A stretch of 64,000 bases of DNA from Maricaulis sp034670125 (GCF_034670125.1 NZ_JAXMOC010000002.1:186001-250000), one strand, 5' to 3'; numbered from the stretch's first letter, positions 32,801 to 41,747 are shown. The notes: generated from the sequence alone by a model not told the origin. Made by a program: numbers and translations.

Positions 32801-33757
32801 ATGAGCGATACCCAAGCCCTGACCAATCTGGCCTTCCTGGCCGTCCGTGCCGCTGAAAGCGCTGCCGTTGCGGCCTCCGGCTGGATCGGTCGCGGTGAAA
32901 AGGAATTGGCAGACCAGGCCGCGGTTGACGCCCTGCGCACCGGCCTCAACGCGATGCCGATGAAGGGGCGTATCGTGATCGGCGAAGGCGAACGCGACGA
33001 AGCGCCGATGCTGTTCATCGGCGAGGAAGTCGGGACCGGCGAGGGGCCGGAAATCGACATTGCCCTCGACCCGCTTGAAGGCACCACCCTGACGGCCAAG
33101 GGCCAGGCCAATGCCCTGGTGCTGGTCTCATTCGCCCTTCGCGGCGGCCTGCTGCATGCGCCCGACACCTATATGGACAAGATCGCGGTCGGCCCCGGCC
33201 TGCCGGACGGCGTGGTCGATCTTGATGCCTCTCCGGCGGACAATGTGCGCAATCTGGCCAAGGCCAAGGGTGTGGACGTGTCCCAGATCACGGTCTGTAT
33301 CCTGGAACGCGAACGGCACCAGTCGATCATTGATGGCGTGAAGGCTGCCGGCGGTCGTATCCGGCTGATCCCGGATGGCGATGTTGCCGGCGGCATGGGG
33401 ACAGCCGGGCTGGGCGCGGGCGTCGACATGTATATCGGCCAGGGCGGGGCGCCGGAGGGCGTGCTGCTGGCGTCTGCCCTTCGCTGCATTGGCGGCCAGA
33501 TGCAGGCGCGCCTGGTCTTCCGCAATGATGACGAGCGGGCCCGGGCGGCACGGACCGGCGTGACCGACCTGGACCGCAAGTACGACGTCGCCGAGCTGGC
33601 CGCCAGCCACTGCCTGTTCGTGGCGGCGGGCGTCACCGATGGTGATCTGGTCGATGGGGTCAGCTTCTCCGACGGCATGGCGCATACCCATACGCTTTTG
33701 CTCGACTCAGCCGATCATTCGATCCGCCGTATCCGGTCAGCCCGACCGGCGGCTTGA
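32801..33757 (+). CDS. glpX: class II fructose-1,6-bisphosphatase
   Basis: Gluconeogenic phosphatase, 318 residues from ATG 32801 (AAGGAAG 5 bases upstream; the frame is open further upstream through the preceding lipoprotein gene, but the family N-terminus starts here). GlpX motifs GEGERDEAPML, the metal-binding IDIALDPLEGTTLTAKG, and GLGAGVDMYIGQGGAPEGV are present. Overlaps the long open frame of recJ only if the TTG at 33754 is used. Confidence 0.95.
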   Translation: MSDTQALTNLAFLAVRAAESAAVAASGWIGRGEKELADQAAVDALRTGLNAMPMKGRIVIGEGERDEAPMLFIGEEVGTGEGPEIDIALDPLEGTTLTAKGQANALVLVSFALRGGLLHAPDTYMDKIAVGPGLPDGVVDLDASPADNVRNLAKAKGVDVSQITVCILERERHQSIIDGVKAAGGRIRLIPDGDVAGGMGTAGLGAGVDMYIGQGGAPEGVLLASALRCIGGQMQARLVFRNDDERARAARTGVTDLDRKYDVAELAASHCLFVAAGVTDGDLVDGVSFSDGMAHTHTLLLDSADHSIRRIRSARPAA

Positions 33758-33768
33758 TTGATGGTGTG

Positions 33769-35580
33769 ATGCTCGACGAAACGGTGAACGAAACAGATGG
33801 CTCACCTCCACTCCTGGGGGTGAGCCGTTCGCTTTCCGGCAAGCGCTGGCGCCTGCGTCCGACGGACGAGGGCGATGTGGTCACCATGGCTCGTCAACAA
33901 TCCATTCCGGACGCGCTGGCGCGGGTCCTGGCCGCGCGCGGGATTGCACCGGATGAGGCCGCCGCCTACCTCACGCCGCGCCTGCGGGACAGTTTCCCCG
34001 ATCCATCCGATTTTGCCGACATGGACAAGGCGGCCGGTCTTGTCTGGGACGCGATCGAGGCCGACAGGCCGATGGCGGTGTTCGCCGATTATGACGTTGA
34101 TGGCGCCACATCGGCCGCTCAGCTGATCCGCTATTTCCGCCATTTCGGCCGTCGCGCCGATATCTATGTGCCCGACCGGGTCGAGGAGGGGTATGGTCCT
34201 TCGGGCGCCGCCTTCGACAGCTTGAAGGACCGCGGCGCCGAGCTGGTCATCACGGTCGATTGCGGTGCTGCGGCCCATGCGGCCCTGACCCATGCGGCGT
34301 CCATAGGGCTGGATGTCATCGTGATCGACCATCACCTGATGGATGAGGCGATGCCGCCCGCGGCGGCCCTGGTCAATCCCAATCGGCCGGATGACCGGTC
34401 CGGGTGTGGTCACCTGGCGGCCGCTGGCGTGACCTTTGTCTTCCTGGCCGCACTCAATCGTGAAGGTCGCCGTCGCGGTACCATCACTGCCGACAACGAA
34501 CCCGGCCTGCTCGACTGGATCGATCTGGCAGCCCTCGGCACGATCTGCGACGTGGTGCCCCTGACCGGCGTCAATCGGGCGATCACCGCCCAGGGCCTCA
34601 AGGCGATGGGCGGCTGGCGTCATCTCGGACTGCGTTGCCTGGCAGAGACGTCCGGCGTCGAAGGCGAGGCGAGCACCTATCACGCCGGCTTCCTGATCGG
34701 ACCGCGGATCAATGCCGGCGGCCGGGTTGGTCGTTCCGACCTGGGGGCGACCTTGCTGACAACCGAGGATGAGGCCCTGGCCCGGCGCATCGCCGGCGAG
34801 CTTGATGGCCTCAATGCCGAGCGCCGTGCGATCGAAGCCGATGTTCTGGAGGCGGCGTCACATCAGCTGGAGGGCCAGTCTGCCGACCGCGCCATCCTGA
34901 TTGCAGCCGGCGAAGGGTGGCATCCCGGCGTGATCGGTGTTGTGGCCGGACGGCTGAAGGAACGGTTCGACAAGCCGGTCATCGTGATCGGTATCGACCG
35001 CGATGCCACGCCGCCGGTCGGCAAGGGCTCCGGCCGGTCGGTGCCGGGCGTCAATCTGGGCGGCGCCATCGCGGCCGCGCGCGAGGCCGGCCTGCTGACC
35101 TCCGGCGGCGGCCATGCCATGGCCGGCGGTTTGAGCATGGACCCGGACCGGATCACGGAGCTGGTGGCATTCCTGGACGACCGGCTGGCGCCCGAGCTGG
35201 CCGCTGCGGCCGATGAGATGGCGCTGAAGGCTGACGGCGTGCTCACCGCATCCGGTGTCAACCTGGAGCTGGCCCGCATGCTCGAGCGAGCCGCTCCCTT
35301 CGGGCAGGGCAATGCCGAGCCCCGCTTTGTGCTGCCGGACATGCGGGTGAGCTTCGCCAAGCGGGTCGGAACCGATCATGTCCGCTTCACCTTGAGCGAT
35401 CGGGACGGACGTCGGGTGGACGGTATCTGTTTTCGCTGTGCCGACACACCGATCGGCGAGGCCCTGCTGGCCGCCGGACCGGGCTTGTTCCATGCCTTCG
35501 GACGTCTTAAACTTGATGCTTGGCAGGGTCGCGAGCGTGTCCAGCTTCACTTGGAAGATCTTTCAACTGCAGCTCGATGA
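33769..35580 (+). CDS. recJ: single-stranded-DNA-specific exonuclease RecJ
   Basis: 5'-3' ssDNA exonuclease in recombination and mismatch repair. 603 residues from ATG 33769; TTG 33754 and GTG 33766 are alternatives. Metal-binding motifs: FADYDVDGATSA, ITVDCGAA and the DHH signature VIVIDHHLMDE near residue 188; the DHHA1 domain holds GEGWHPGVIGVVAGRL and SGGGHAMAGGL. Closely behind glpX, an order seen in relatives. Confidence 0.95.
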   Translation: MLDETVNETDGSPPLLGVSRSLSGKRWRLRPTDEGDVVTMARQQSIPDALARVLAARGIAPDEAAAYLTPRLRDSFPDPSDFADMDKAAGLVWDAIEADRPMAVFADYDVDGATSAAQLIRYFRHFGRRADIYVPDRVEEGYGPSGAAFDSLKDRGAELVITVDCGAAAHAALTHAASIGLDVIVIDHHLMDEAMPPAAALVNPNRPDDRSGCGHLAAAGVTFVFLAALNREGRRRGTITADNEPGLLDWIDLAALGTICDVVPLTGVNRAITAQGLKAMGGWRHLGLRCLAETSGVEGEASTYHAGFLIGPRINAGGRVGRSDLGATLLTTEDEALARRIAGELDGLNAERRAIEADVLEAASHQLEGQSADRAILIAAGEGWHPGVIGVVAGRLKERFDKPVIVIGIDRDATPPVGKGSGRSVPGVNLGGAIAAAREAGLLTSGGGHAMAGGLSMDPDRITELVAFLDDRLAPELAAAADEMALKADGVLTASGVNLELARMLERAAPFGQGNAEPRFVLPDMRVSFAKRVGTDHVRFTLSDRDGRRVDGICFRCADTPIGEALLAAGPGLFHAFGRLKLDAWQGRERVQLHLEDLSTAAR

Positions 35581-35647
35581 CATTTTGCGGAAATCCCGCT
35601 TGCAAGGTCGCTCAGGCTTTTCTATACGACGGCCCTCACATCGCTGC

Positions 35648-35722
35648 GGTCCCTTCGTCTATCGGTTAGGACGCCAGGTTTTCAACCTGGAAAGAGGGGT
35701 TCGATTCCCCTAGGGACTGCCA
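35648..35722 (+). tRNA. tRNA-Glu (anticodon TTC)
   Basis: Acceptor GGTCCCT pairs with AGGGACT (one G-T), anticodon stem CCAGG/CCTGG with loop TTTTCAA, anticodon TTC; T arm GAGGGGTTCGATTCCCCT-like; 3' CCA encoded. 75 bases, 67 bases after recJ. Confidence 0.97.
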
Positions 35723-35845
35723 CGATGTTCTTCCCCCCACAGATCGCTTCGATACAGTGACCGCCGCGCGGACATGCGCCTTGGTTTGCGTCGGCGCGGG
35801 CCGCAGGCTATAGGCCCACACCGAACACGCAACGGGAGTTCCGGC

Positions 35846-36355
35846 ATGGCCCACCTGTCGACCAAATCCTATGGCAATGAGCGCGGACTGACCTGTTGCT
35901 CCCGGCAATGGGCGGCCGACAGTCATTGTGCGCTGCTGCACGGCTATTCCTTCGGCTTTCATTTCGTGTTTGCCGCTGAACAGCTCGACAGGCGCGGCTG
36001 GGTGCTGGATTTCGGCAAGGGTGGGTTTGGTCCGATCAAGGACTGGCTCCACGAGATGTTCGACCACACCTTGCTGATTGCCGAGGATGATCCTGAACGT
36101 CCGACCCTCGAGGCCCTCGGGGCCCGAGGTCTGGCGCGGGTTAAAATTGTGCCGGGTACCAGCTGCGAGCGGATGGCCGAGATGGCGTTTCACAAGGCCG
36201 CCGAGGTTGTCCTTGCGGCCACCGGCGGCCGGTGCTGGGTGGAGTCGGTCGAATGCTCCGAACATGCCTCCAACTCAGCCATCTACCGGTCGGCCACGGC
36301 CATGACCCGCCTCGTCGAGGTCGAGCGCATGCAGGATGAGCTGGCCAGCAAATGA
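35846..36355 (+). CDS. 6-carboxytetrahydropterin synthase-like protein (QueD/PTPS family, divergent subfamily)
   Basis: 169 residues from ATG 35846 (GGGAG upstream). T-fold enzyme family that makes 6-carboxy-tetrahydropterin for queuosine. The HGH zinc motif of classical QueD reads LLHGYSFGFHF, and the usual AAHRL is replaced by SRQWAADSHC, so the zinc ligands would be His in DSHC, HGY and FHF. Downstream GWVLDFGKG, DHTLLIAEDDPE and the catalytic Glu in WVESVECSEH are conserved. I recall close relatives with the same variation in other alphaproteobacteria, so it is a subfamily rather than damage. No other queuosine genes are near. Confidence 0.75.
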   Translation: MAHLSTKSYGNERGLTCCSRQWAADSHCALLHGYSFGFHFVFAAEQLDRRGWVLDFGKGGFGPIKDWLHEMFDHTLLIAEDDPERPTLEALGARGLARVKIVPGTSCERMAEMAFHKAAEVVLAATGGRCWVESVECSEHASNSAIYRSATAMTRLVEVERMQDELASK

Positions 36356-36666
36356 TTCGGGACCGCTGTCGCCGGTCGGGGTACTGATCGGTCACAGCCT
36401 GTTTCCGGCCATAGTCGTCATCAACGGCCGCCCGACTCGCCTGTCAGGCGAAAAATAGCAGGTGATGAATATGTTATCACAACCGCATCAGGTAGCGTCG
36501 AAAAATCACCCAAACCACAATATGTTGTGGTTTTGCTGGTGAGAATGGATTTCACTGTCAATATTTGGAAGATGTGTTACGCAACCAGTCGCGCGATTCA
36601 CCTTCTCTTAACATTGCGACTTGTGTAACAATCTTTCGCTCGAGGGTTGTTTAAGCGAGTGACATT
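36356..36666. other. 311-base AT-rich gap before the cold-shock gene
   Basis: No gene is seen. The region is AT-rich for this genome (for example AATATGTTATCACAACCGCA and AATATGTTGTGGTTTTGC), with partial repeats of AATATGTT(A/G)T. It probably contains the promoter and a structured 5' leader of the double cold-shock gene. Confidence 0.4.
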
Positions 36667-37191
36667 ATGGTTTTGGCTCACGAAGTCTTTGAAGACACAG
36701 AGATGCTTGAGCTCGAAGGCCGGGTAAAATGGTACGATCCGGCTCGGGGCTACGGGTTCATTGATGCAAGCGACGGGCAGGGCGACATTCTGCTTCATGC
36801 CAGTTGCCTGAGACGGTTCGGGCAGGGGCCAGCCCTTCCCAACGCGAAAATTCTTTGCAAGGCAGTCCAGGGCGACAAGGGCCGACAGGCGGTTGAGTTG
36901 GTCGAGATGACCGGCGGCGACAGCGAGGCCGAGGCGCGGCCCCGACGCTTCCATCCCTACGCAGTGGTCAATACGCCGTTCTGCGAAGCCGTGGTGAAAT
37001 GGTTCGACGCGCTTCGGGGCTATGGCTTCGTCACCTGCGACGGTGTTGAGGGTGACGTCTTCCTGCACGCCGCGACTTTGCGCCGGGCCGGTTTCGAAGA
37101 CATCCAGCCGGGTGACCGAATCGAGGTCCGCTGCGTGGAGGGGCCCAAAGGGGCTCTGGCCGCTGAGATCAAGGTCGCTGGCCTGACGTGA
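36667..37191 (+). CDS. double cold-shock-domain protein
   Basis: 174 residues with two cold-shock domains, about residues 15-81 and 105-172. Each has RNP-like motifs: GRVKWYDPARGYGFI with GDILLHAS, and AVVKWFDALRGYGFV with GDVFLHAA. Two-domain CSPs such as Caulobacter CspC/CspD act in stationary phase and RNA binding. ATG 36703 is an alternative start just before domain 1; neither has a strong ribosome site. Confidence 0.9.
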   Translation: MVLAHEVFEDTEMLELEGRVKWYDPARGYGFIDASDGQGDILLHASCLRRFGQGPALPNAKILCKAVQGDKGRQAVELVEMTGGDSEAEARPRRFHPYAVVNTPFCEAVVKWFDALRGYGFVTCDGVEGDVFLHAATLRRAGFEDIQPGDRIEVRCVEGPKGALAAEIKVAGLT

Positions 37192-37301
37192 GTCGGGTCG
37201 GTCGCGCGGGCGGGGCACACCCGTCCCGCAGGCGGTTGCCCAGCCCGGGCCACTTGCGTTTGGGCGTTGCGTCCATTCGGGCCCGCGGCTAGGTTCCGGC
37301 C

Positions 37302-37871
37302 ATGCGTACCCTGATCCTTTCCAGCCTCCTGGCTCTTGGCGTTGCTGCTGCCGTTTCGGCCCAGCAGCCCGCTCCGCTACCGGTTTCTGATCCGACCGCC
37401 CGCGACGCTGAAGTCGTGTTTGGCGGCCCGGACCGCGTTGTCATCGCCACCACGACCGGTGAGACGGTCGAGATCATGGCGGAAATCGCCACGACGCCGG
37501 AACAGAAACAGCGCGGACTGATGTGGCGCGAGGCGGTCGAGCCGGGAACCGGCATGTTGTTCGAGTATTCCCCCGCCGAGCCAGCCTCGATGTGGATGGA
37601 AAACACGCTGGTCGATCTTGATCTGGTGTTCATCGATCCCACTGGAAACGTTGTGAAGATCATTGCGTTTGCGCAGGCGGAATCGCGTCGCAGCCTTGCG
37701 TCTGATGCGATCGTCGGCGGCGTGCTCGAGCTGGGTGCCGGCCAGGCGATTGCCCTCGGTATCCGGCCGGGTGACACGGTCCGGCACGCCATTTTCGGCA
37801 ATGACGGTCCCGAGCCCGCACCCTCGGACGACGAACCCGCTGCACTCGATGCACCTGCGGACGCTCAGTAG
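37302..37871 (+). CDS. exported DUF192-family protein
   Basis: 189 residues. Signal peptide RTLILSSLLALGVAAAVSA, then the DUF192 domain: AEIATTPEQKQRGLMWRE, GTGMLFEYSPAEPASMWMEN, LDLVFIDPTGNVVKI and VLELGAGQAIALGI. A Pro/Ala-rich acidic tail of about 25 residues extends past the usual end. Periplasmic; function unknown. Followed by tRNA-Pro(TGG). Confidence 0.88.
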   Translation: MRTLILSSLLALGVAAAVSAQQPAPLPVSDPTARDAEVVFGGPDRVVIATTTGETVEIMAEIATTPEQKQRGLMWREAVEPGTGMLFEYSPAEPASMWMENTLVDLDLVFIDPTGNVVKIIAFAQAESRRSLASDAIVGGVLELGAGQAIALGIRPGDTVRHAIFGNDGPEPAPSDDEPAALDAPADAQ

Positions 37872-37912
37872 GCTTGCCTTAAGGCGAGAGCGCTTACATA
37901 AGGTCAGACAGT

Positions 37913-37989
37913 CGGGGCGTGGCGCAGTCTGGTAGCGCATTCGCTTTGGGAGCGAAGGGTCGCAAGTTCGAATCTTGCCGCCCCGACCA
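37913..37989 (+). tRNA. tRNA-Pro (anticodon TGG)
   Basis: Acceptor CGGGGCG pairs with CGCCCCG, anticodon stem TTCGC/GCGAA with loop TTTGGGA (TGG at 37947-37949), T arm GCAAG-TTCGAAT-CTTGC, encoded CCA. 77 bases. Second proline tRNA of the window. Confidence 0.97.
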
Positions 37990-38063
37990 GTTGTCCGGAT
38001 GCTCGAGCGGATAACGAGGCCAGGTCGGCGACGGCCTGCCGGGGATTTGACTGGGAGAGGCGA

Positions 38064-38369
38064 ATGTTCGCAAAGATTTACCGTCCCGCTCGCAATGCGA
38101 TGCAATCCGGCCGCGGCAAGACCAAACGCTGGGTGCTCGAATTCACGCCCGAAATGGCCAAACGTCCCGATCCCTTGATGGGGTGGACCTCGTCGTCGGA
38201 CATGCGCGGCCAGATCAAGCTCGATTTCGACAGCCAGGACGACGCGGTTGCCTACGCCAAACGTCAGGGCATCCCGTTCCAGGTCGTCGAACCGCAGGAA
38301 CCCAAGCGCTACGCCAAATCCTACTCCGAGAATTTTTCCGCCGACCGCAAGCAACCCTGGTCGCACTAG
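38064..38369 (+). CDS. NDUFS4-like complex I accessory subunit (ETC complex I region)
   Basis: 101-residue homologue of the mitochondrial NDUFS4/18-kDa subunit of NADH dehydrogenase, confined in bacteria mainly to alphaproteobacteria. Features: KIYRPARNAMQSGRGKTKRW, PLMGWTSSSDMRGQIKLDF, AVAYAKRQGIPFQV, KRYAKSYSENF. It lies between two tRNA genes with no other complex I gene nearby. Confidence 0.93.
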   Translation: MFAKIYRPARNAMQSGRGKTKRWVLEFTPEMAKRPDPLMGWTSSSDMRGQIKLDFDSQDDAVAYAKRQGIPFQVVEPQEPKRYAKSYSENFSADRKQPWSH

Positions 38370-38389
38370 CGCCTGTCGTCCGGATATCC

Positions 38390-38466
38390 GCTTCCGTAGC
38401 TCAACCGGATAGAGCGCCCGCCTTCTAAGCGGATGGTTGCAGGTTCGAGTCCTGCCGGAAGCGCCA
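38390..38466 (+). tRNA. tRNA-Arg (anticodon TCT)
   Basis: Acceptor GCTTCCG pairs with CGGAAGC, anticodon loop CTTCTAA gives TCT, T arm GCAGG-TTCGAGT-CCTGC, encoded CCA. The outer pair of the anticodon stem (27-43) appears mismatched (C-A). 77 bases. Tandem repeats begin 5 bases downstream. Confidence 0.94.
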
Positions 38467-38471
38467 GTTTT

Positions 38472-38756
38472 CTGATCTCACGGCAATTCGCTGCGCGAAC
38501 GCCTCCGATGGGGCGGCGCATGGGCGCCGACGCGCGGTCGCGCGTGCGGTCCGGTGGGGCCGGGAGCTGATCTCACGGCAATTCGCTGCGCGAACGCCTC
38601 CGATGGGGCGGCGCATGGGCGCCGACGCGCGGTCGCGCTTGCGGTCCGGCGGGACCGGGAGCTGATCTCATGGCAATTCGCTGCGCGAACGCCACCGATG
38701 GGGCGGCGCATGGGCGCCGACGCACGGTCGCGCGTGCGGTCCGGTGGGGCCGGGAG
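38472..38756. repeat. three tandem copies of a 95-bp unit
   Basis: Units start at 38472, 38567 and 38662, each beginning CTGATCTCA and ending CCGGGAG; copy 2 and copy 3 each differ from copy 1 at about 3 positions. Each unit can form three short hairpins: TTCGC-TGC-GCGAA, GGCGC-ATGG-GCGCC and ACGCGC-GGTC-GCGCGT. The 95-base period is not a multiple of three, so the array is not a protein repeat. It fills the whole space between tRNA-Arg and the end of the metC-like gene. Confidence 0.9.
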
Positions 38757-38761
38757 CTAGG

Positions 38762-39919
38762 TCACATTGTTGCGGCGACCGCCGTAAACCCGCGCTCCAG
38801 GTCGGCGATCAAGTCTTCCGGCGCTTCCAGGCCGATCGACAGTCGGATCAGCGCGCCCTCATGCTTGTGGGTGGTTTGGGTGCGTTTCAATTGCGGATCG
38901 CAATGGATGGCGAGGCTTTCATAGCCGCCCCAGGAAAAACCCATTCCAAACACCTCGAGTGCGTCGAGGAAGCATTCCGATGTCGGGATGTCCCAGCCGG
39001 GCACTTCAAAGGCGAACAGGCCGCAGGCGCCGGTGAAATCGCGCTTGAATAGGGCATGATCGGGATGATCGGACCGGGCCGGGTGGCGAATGGCGCCGAC
39101 CTCGGACCGCGCGGCCAGCCAGTCGGCGATGGCCAGACTGCTCTCGGCGCTGCGCTGCATCCGCACGGCCATCGATCGCATCCCGCGCAGGGCGAGATAG
39201 GCATCATCCGGTGCTGTGTGAAAGCCAAAGGCACGTTCGGTTGTCTGCAGCCGCTGGAACAGGACGTCGTCACGGGCGACCACGGCTCCCATCAGCAAGT
39301 CGGAGTGTCCGCCCACATATTTGGTCAGGGCCTGGGCAGCGTAGTCGACACCCAGCTGGAGTGGCTTCATCGTCAGTCCGGCACTCCAGGTATCGTCGAT
39401 AATGGTGACCACGCCCCGCTCGCGCGCGATTTTGGCGATGGCGGGAACGTCCTGCATCTCCAGGGTCAGTGAGCCGGGGCTTTCCAGCAGGATGGCCTGG
39501 GTTTCATCGGTGATGAGGTCGCGGATCTCAGACCCCATCCGGGGCGGGAAAAAGCGCGTCTTTACGCCATAGCGCGTCATCTGGGTGGTCAGGAAATTGC
39601 GGACCGGTCCATAGATGCAATCGGCGGCGAGGACTTCGCCGCCCGCCTGTGTCGCGGCGAGGATGGACAAGGTATTCGCCATCAGTCCGGACGAGGTGAG
39701 CGCGCAGCCCGCGCCGCCCTGCAAGTCTGTCAGTGCACCCCGAAGGGCGTCATGGGTTTCCAGGCCCACCCGGCCGTAATGCTTGCGTCCGGGTGGGAAG
39801 TCGTAAAGGGCGGAGGCCGACGGGGCGAGCATGGTCGAGCCGCGGGCCACGGATGGATTGACCTGGCCGCGATCATCATGAGGCCGGCCGAGGCGGGTGA
39901 GTTTGGTATCATCCTTCAT
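38762..39919 (-). CDS. cystathionine beta-lyase-like PLP enzyme
   Basis: 385 residues from ATG 39919, overlapping the upstream sulfurtransferase by 4 bases. Cys/Met-metabolism PLP family: YGRVGLETHDALRGALTDL, CALTSSGLMAN, IIDDTWSAG, and the PLP lysine in QALTKYVGGHSDLLMGA; C-terminal GFSWGGYESLA is typical of MetC. Expected to cleave cystathionine or cysteine. Last gene of the sulfur operon. Confidence 0.88.
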   Translation of the reverse strand: MKDDTKLTRLGRPHDDRGQVNPSVARGSTMLAPSASALYDFPPGRKHYGRVGLETHDALRGALTDLQGGAGCALTSSGLMANTLSILAATQAGGEVLAADCIYGPVRNFLTTQMTRYGVKTRFFPPRMGSEIRDLITDETQAILLESPGSLTLEMQDVPAIAKIARERGVVTIIDDTWSAGLTMKPLQLGVDYAAQALTKYVGGHSDLLMGAVVARDDVLFQRLQTTERAFGFHTAPDDAYLALRGMRSMAVRMQRSAESSLAIADWLAARSEVGAIRHPARSDHPDHALFKRDFTGACGLFAFEVPGWDIPTSECFLDALEVFGMGFSWGGYESLAIHCDPQLKRTQTTHKHEGALIRLSIGLEAPEDLIADLERGFTAVAATM

Positions 39920-40746
39920 GACGGGGCCCGTCCTGTTTCGATCTCGGTATCGGGACGGCTGCCCCATTCGGTCCAGGACCCATCATAGACGGTTGATTCC
40001 CGGCCAAGGCAATCCAGCGCCAGTGACAGGATGCAGGCGGTGACACCGGAGCCGCAGGTCGTGATCACCGGGCGGCCAGGCTCAACGCCGGCGCGCTCGA
40101 ACAGTGTCGGGTCGAGGCGCAACAGGCCGTTGGCATCGAGCAATTCGGTGAAGGGCAGATTGCGGGCGCCGGGCATGTGGCCGCTGCGCATGCCTTCACG
40201 AGGTTCCGCCACCCGTGCGGTGAAGCGGGCCTTGCCGCGAGCGTCCAGAATGAGGGCAGAGCCATCCCGGATCGCCGTCTCGACACCGGCCAGGTCAACA
40301 ACCAGATCCGGTCTGAAGGCGGCCACAAAATCACCGGGCCCGTCGTCGCTTGCATGGTTGCTGGCGATGGCACCACCTGCGGCGATCCAGGCCGGCAATC
40401 CGCCGTCGAGTACCTGCGTGTCGTCATGCCCCATGGTCTTGAACATCCACCAGACGCGAGCGGCACTGAACAGGCCGAAGCGGTCATAGATGATCAGGCG
40501 ACTGCCGGTGTTGATACCGAGCGCGCGGACATGACGCGTGAATGTGTCGGCGTCGGGCAGCATGTGAGGCAGGGGATTGGCCGTATCGCGGACCTGGTCG
40601 ATGTCGAAATGCCGACTGCCCGGAATGCAGCCCTCGGCGCCGTCGCGGGGCCCGCCGGGGAATGTCCAGCTGCCGTCGACAAAGACCGTGTCGGGCGCGC
40701 CCAGCCGGGCAAGGGCGTCGACGGCGGAGACCAGGGCGTTCGCCAT
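39916..40746 (-). CDS. sseA: 3-mercaptopyruvate/thiosulfate sulfurtransferase
   Basis: 276 residues with two rhodanese domains; only the second is catalytic, with Cys in TTCGSGVTACILSLAL, the CGSGVTA loop characteristic of mercaptopyruvate rather than thiosulfate sulfurtransferases. N-terminal domain has FVDGSWTFPGGPRD and IPGSRHFDID. Start ATG 40746 shares one base with the cysK-like stop (TGATG). Middle gene of a three-gene operon for sulfur amino acids. Confidence 0.9.
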   Translation of the reverse strand: MANALVSAVDALARLGAPDTVFVDGSWTFPGGPRDGAEGCIPGSRHFDIDQVRDTANPLPHMLPDADTFTRHVRALGINTGSRLIIYDRFGLFSAARVWWMFKTMGHDDTQVLDGGLPAWIAAGGAIASNHASDDGPGDFVAAFRPDLVVDLAGVETAIRDGSALILDARGKARFTARVAEPREGMRSGHMPGARNLPFTELLDANGLLRLDPTLFERAGVEPGRPVITTCGSGVTACILSLALDCLGRESTVYDGSWTEWGSRPDTEIETGRAPS

Positions 40747-41747
40747 CAGCTCAGCCAGGCCGGTATCGGCAGGCCCTTGTCGCGGAGAAAGTCCGGATTG
40801 TAGAGCTTGGAGTGATAGCGGGACCCGTGATCGCAAAGGATGGTGACGATGGTGTGGCCCGGCCCGAGGTCGCGCGCCAGCCGCATGGCGCCGGCAATAT
40901 TGACGCCGGACGAGCCTCCAAGGCACAGGCCTTCGTGTTGAACCAGGTCAAATATGATTGGCAGGGCTTCATCATCACCTATGCGATAGGCCCGATCGAT
41001 GATGATGCCATCGAGATTGCCGGTGATCCGGCTCTGTCCGATCCCCTCGGTGATCGAATTGCCTTCGGCCTGCAGGACGCCGTGGGTGTAAAACCCGTAC
41101 AGGGCCGCGCCGCCCGGGTCAGCCAAGCCGATCTGGATGGATTCGCGGCGGGCCTTCAGGCCGTTTGACACACCGCCAAGCGTGCCGCCCGAGCCGACAG
41201 AACAAATGAACCCGTCAATCCCGCCGTCGGTCTGTTCCCAGATCTCGCGGGCGGTTGTCGCCGCATGGAAGTCGCGATTGGCGACATTGTCGAATTGGTT
41301 GGCCCAGATCGCGCCATTGGGTTCGCTCTTGTCGAGCTCGGCCGCCAGTGCCCCCGAATACCGGGCGTAGTGATTGGGATTGGCGTAGGGCACGGCATCG
41401 ACTTCGATCAGTTCGGCGCCGAGCAGGCGGATGGCATCCTTTTTCTCGCGCGACTGGGTACGCGGGAAGACAATCACGACCCGATAGCCCAACGCGGCTC
41501 CCACAAGGGCCAGACCGATCCCGGTATTGCCAGCGGTGCCCTCGACAATCGTTCCGCCCGGACGCAGGGCGCCGCTGGCTTCGGCCGCCCGGATGATCCC
41601 CAAGGCCGCGCGATCCTTGATCGATCCGCCCGGGTTGAGAAACTCGGCCTTGCCAAGGATTTCGCATCCCGTTTCCTGCGAGGCGGCCTGCAGGCGGAGC
41701 AGCGGCGTGTTGCCAATCAGATCGATGACGCTGTCAGCGTGAGACAC
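40746..41747 (-). CDS. cysteine synthase-like PLP enzyme
   Basis: 333 residues, beta-family PLP enzyme (CysK/CysM or cystathionine beta-synthase type). PLP lysine in NPGGSIKDRAALG, phosphate loop GSGGTLGGVSNGL near residue 180, and TAGNTGIGLALVG binding the substrate carboxylate. Slightly different from E. coli CysK in having LCLGGSSGVNIAGA near the C-terminus. First gene of the operon with sseA and the metC-like gene. Confidence 0.88.
   Translation of the reverse strand: MSHADSVIDLIGNTPLLRLQAASQETGCEILGKAEFLNPGGSIKDRAALGIIRAAEASGALRPGGTIVEGTAGNTGIGLALVGAALGYRVVIVFPRTQSREKKDAIRLLGAELIEVDAVPYANPNHYARYSGALAAELDKSEPNGAIWANQFDNVANRDFHAATTAREIWEQTDGGIDGFICSVGSGGTLGGVSNGLKARRESIQIGLADPGGAALYGFYTHGVLQAEGNSITEGIGQSRITGNLDGIIIDRAYRIGDDEALPIIFDLVQHEGLCLGGSSGVNIAGAMRLARDLGPGHTIVTILCDHGSRYHSKLYNPDFLRDKGLPIPAWLS

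Noticed and set aside
38472..38756. CRISPR array
   Set aside because: The 95-bp copies are directly adjacent with no unique spacers, and no cas genes are nearby.
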